From the NCBI GenBank assembly GCA_026707335.1, contig JAPOXB010000213.1:1-7574 (forward strand): a stretch of 7,574 nucleotides of DNA. The letters run 5' to 3'. The stretch is from Chloroflexota bacterium. Its GTDB lineage: Bacteria; Chloroflexota; Dehalococcoidia; Bin125. A program made the translations under genes and the position numbers. This document shows, in pieces, positions 6,725-7,574 of the stretch (position 1 is its first letter; each line of letters opens with the position of its first letter). A model generated the notes under the pieces. That model worked only from the letters and a program-made list of their open reading frames with translations. It did no database searches and had not been told where the DNA came from.

Positions 6725-6812
6725 GCGTTCCTCCTCGCGGCGGCGCGGTCGGGCCCGCGCGGCGGCACGGCTCTCATTGTCGCAAAGATCCTCCCACAGC
6801 GCGCGCCCGGCG
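6725..6812. other. Largest intergenic gap; possible operon boundary
   Basis: These 88 bases separate the CoA-transferase stop from the small membrane protein start. Apart from the AGGAGG site, they hold a small A/T-richer pocket at 6771-6790 and a six-base-stem inverted repeat (6743-6748 with 6755-6760). There is no run of T after the hairpin, and I see no convincing paired -35 and -10 boxes. A promoter here is plausible from position only. Confidence 0.35.
6730..6735 (-). promoter_or_regulatory. Strong Shine-Dalgarno site (AGGAGG) of the small membrane protein gene
   Basis: The plus strand CCTCCT gives AGGAGG on the minus strand, five bases before the ATG at 6722-6724. It is a perfect match at normal spacing and is the best evidence that the 101-residue frame is a real gene. 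Confidence 0.7.
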
Positions 6813-7574
6813 TCACTCCAGGGCGCCGCTCTCCTCGAGGGCGGCGATGCGGGCGGCGTCGTAGCCCAGCAACTCCTGCAGGGCGCCGTGGTTGTCGGCG
6901 CCGAGCGACGGCGCGGGACCCGGGATCGCGGCCGGCGTGCGCGACATGCGCCAGGGCGGCGGCACGATCAGCCGCCGGCCCACTTCCTCCGCGTCGACGG
7001 CGACGGGGCCGCCGCGAGCTTGGAACTGGGGCCAGTCGTACAGATCGGCCCCGCTGCGGCTCACGCTCGCCGGAACTCCTGCCTCCCGCAGCCGGGCCGC
7101 CAGCGGCTCCGCCTCCCGCGTGCGCGTCCACGCGCCGAGCGCCGCGTCGAGGTCCGCCCGGTGCTTCCAGCGCGACAGCCCCGTCGCGAAGCGGGGGTCG
7201 TCGCCCAGGGGCAGCCCGGAAGTCGCCAGCAGCGCCGCCCAGGCCGCGTCGTCGCGGCAGACGATCGCCACGGCGGCGTCGTCCCCGGCGCAGGGGTAGA
7301 GGCCGTGCGGCGCGAACGCGCGATGCCCGTTGCCGAGCCGCTCGGGCTCGTCCGTCGGGTCGGCGGGCGGGCGCATCTGCGCGGCCAGGAGCGCGTCGCC
7401 GATCAGCATCGCGACGGACTCACGGGCGGAGTGGTCGATGAACATGCCCTGGCCCGTGCGATCGCGCCGGTGCAGCGCCGCCAGCAGGGCCAGCGCGGCC
7501 GCCGTGCCCACGCGCAGGTCGACCGTGCCGCCGATCAGCATCGGCTCCGCGCCCGGCTGCCCGGCCAGCGACAC
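6813..7574 (-). CDS. Class III CoA-transferase (CaiB/BaiF family), N-terminus outside window
   Basis: The 254 codons up to the TGA at 6813-6815 encode the C-terminal part of a CoA-transferase of about 400 residues. The GTG at the very edge is probably an internal valine, not a start. Counting from the edge, GGTVDLRVG (15-23) matches the segment that carries the catalytic Asp in this family, here Asp19. ALHRRDRTGQGMFIDHS (33-49) is the family signature, and GNGHRAFAPHGLYPCAGDD (81-99) matches the conserved GNR/AP-YG-Y region. DPRFATGLSRWKHRADL (126-142) and the C-terminal LQELLGYDAARIAALEESG (232-250) are also typical. Such enzymes move CoA between carboxylic acids (formyl-CoA/oxalate, carnitine, succinyl-CoA and others) or racemise 2-methylacyl-CoAs; the exact substrates cannot be assigned. 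It is followed by the 88-base gap and may belong to a separate transcript. Confidence 0.92.
   Translation of the reverse strand: MSLAGQPGAEPMLIGGTVDLRVGTAAALALLAALHRRDRTGQGMFIDHSARESVAMLIGDALLAAQMRPPADPTDEPERLGNGHRAFAPHGLYPCAGDDAAVAIVCRDDAAWAALLATSGLPLGDDPRFATGLSRWKHRADLDAALGAWTRTREAEPLAARLREAGVPASVSRSGADLYDWPQFQARGGPVAVDAEEVGRRLIVPPPWRMSRTPAAIPGPAPSLGADNHGALQELLGYDAARIAALEESGALE

Noticed and set aside
6743..6760. GC-only hairpin (six-base stem, six-base loop) as a transcription terminator
   Set aside because: No T run follows on either strand, and short GC inverted repeats are expected by chance at this composition. It is kept only as a possible leader structure.
6771..6790. Sigma-70-like promoter with GACAAT as -10 box
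   Set aside because: The sequence 17 bases upstream is GCGCGC, with no resemblance to a -35 box. The match is a single weak element.
6676..7131. A 151-codon minus-strand frame bridging the CoA-transferase end and the small membrane protein
   Set aside because: It is out of frame with both supported genes, is composed mainly of Arg, Gly, Pro and Ala, and has no ribosome binding site.

Overview
The window is a compact, very GC-rich (roughly 70% or more by eye) stretch of bacterial DNA. Every gene I can support lies on the minus strand, so transcription runs from high to low coordinates. Gaps are tiny (at most 88 bases) and several genes overlap by 1 to 4 bases. This indicates one long operon, or two. 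No RNA genes, mobile elements, CRISPR arrays or long repeats are visible. The composition, the gene families and the style of the CinA-like and diaminopentanoate-dehydrogenase-like proteins suggest a high-GC member of the Chloroflexota (Thermomicrobia-like) or Actinomycetota. This is an inference from composition and motifs and has not been tested.

Layout in order of transcription: (1) the C-terminal two thirds of a class III (CaiB/BaiF) CoA-transferase, cut by the right edge, ending at 6813; (2) an 88-base gap, the largest in the window and the most likely place for an internal promoter; (3) a 101-residue protein with a signal-peptide-like N-terminus and a C-terminal membrane helix; (4) a stand-alone CinA C-terminal/PncC-type domain protein whose usual catalytic serine motif is altered; (5) an alpha/beta hydrolase with an intact Ser-Asp-His triad; (6-8) glcD, glcE and glcF, the three subunits of a membrane-associated glycolate (D-2-hydroxyacid) oxidase, with 1-base overlap and 2-base spacing; (9) an NAD(P)-dependent dehydrogenase of the DapB/2,4-diaminopentanoate dehydrogenase type, overlapping glcF by four bases; (10) the first eight codons of another gene behind a perfect AGGAGG ribosome binding site, running off the left edge.

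The core is the glcDEF complex. GlcD and GlcE are FAD proteins and GlcF carries two 4Fe-4S clusters. Together they oxidise glycolate, or a related 2-hydroxyacid such as D-lactate, and pass electrons towards the quinone pool. The DapB-like dehydrogenase is translationally coupled to glcF and the hydrolase sits directly ahead of glcD. That suggests a catabolic module in which the hydrolase might release, and the dehydrogenase process, a related organic or amino acid; the substrate cannot be read from sequence. No malate synthase, glyoxylate carboligase, permease or GlcC-type regulator lies within the window.

The points most worth checking are the CinA-like protein with Ala-Asp in place of the conserved Ser-Cys, and the unusual coupling of a diaminopentanoate-dehydrogenase-like enzyme to a glycolate oxidase. 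I do not see an obviously new multi-gene defence or mobile system here.
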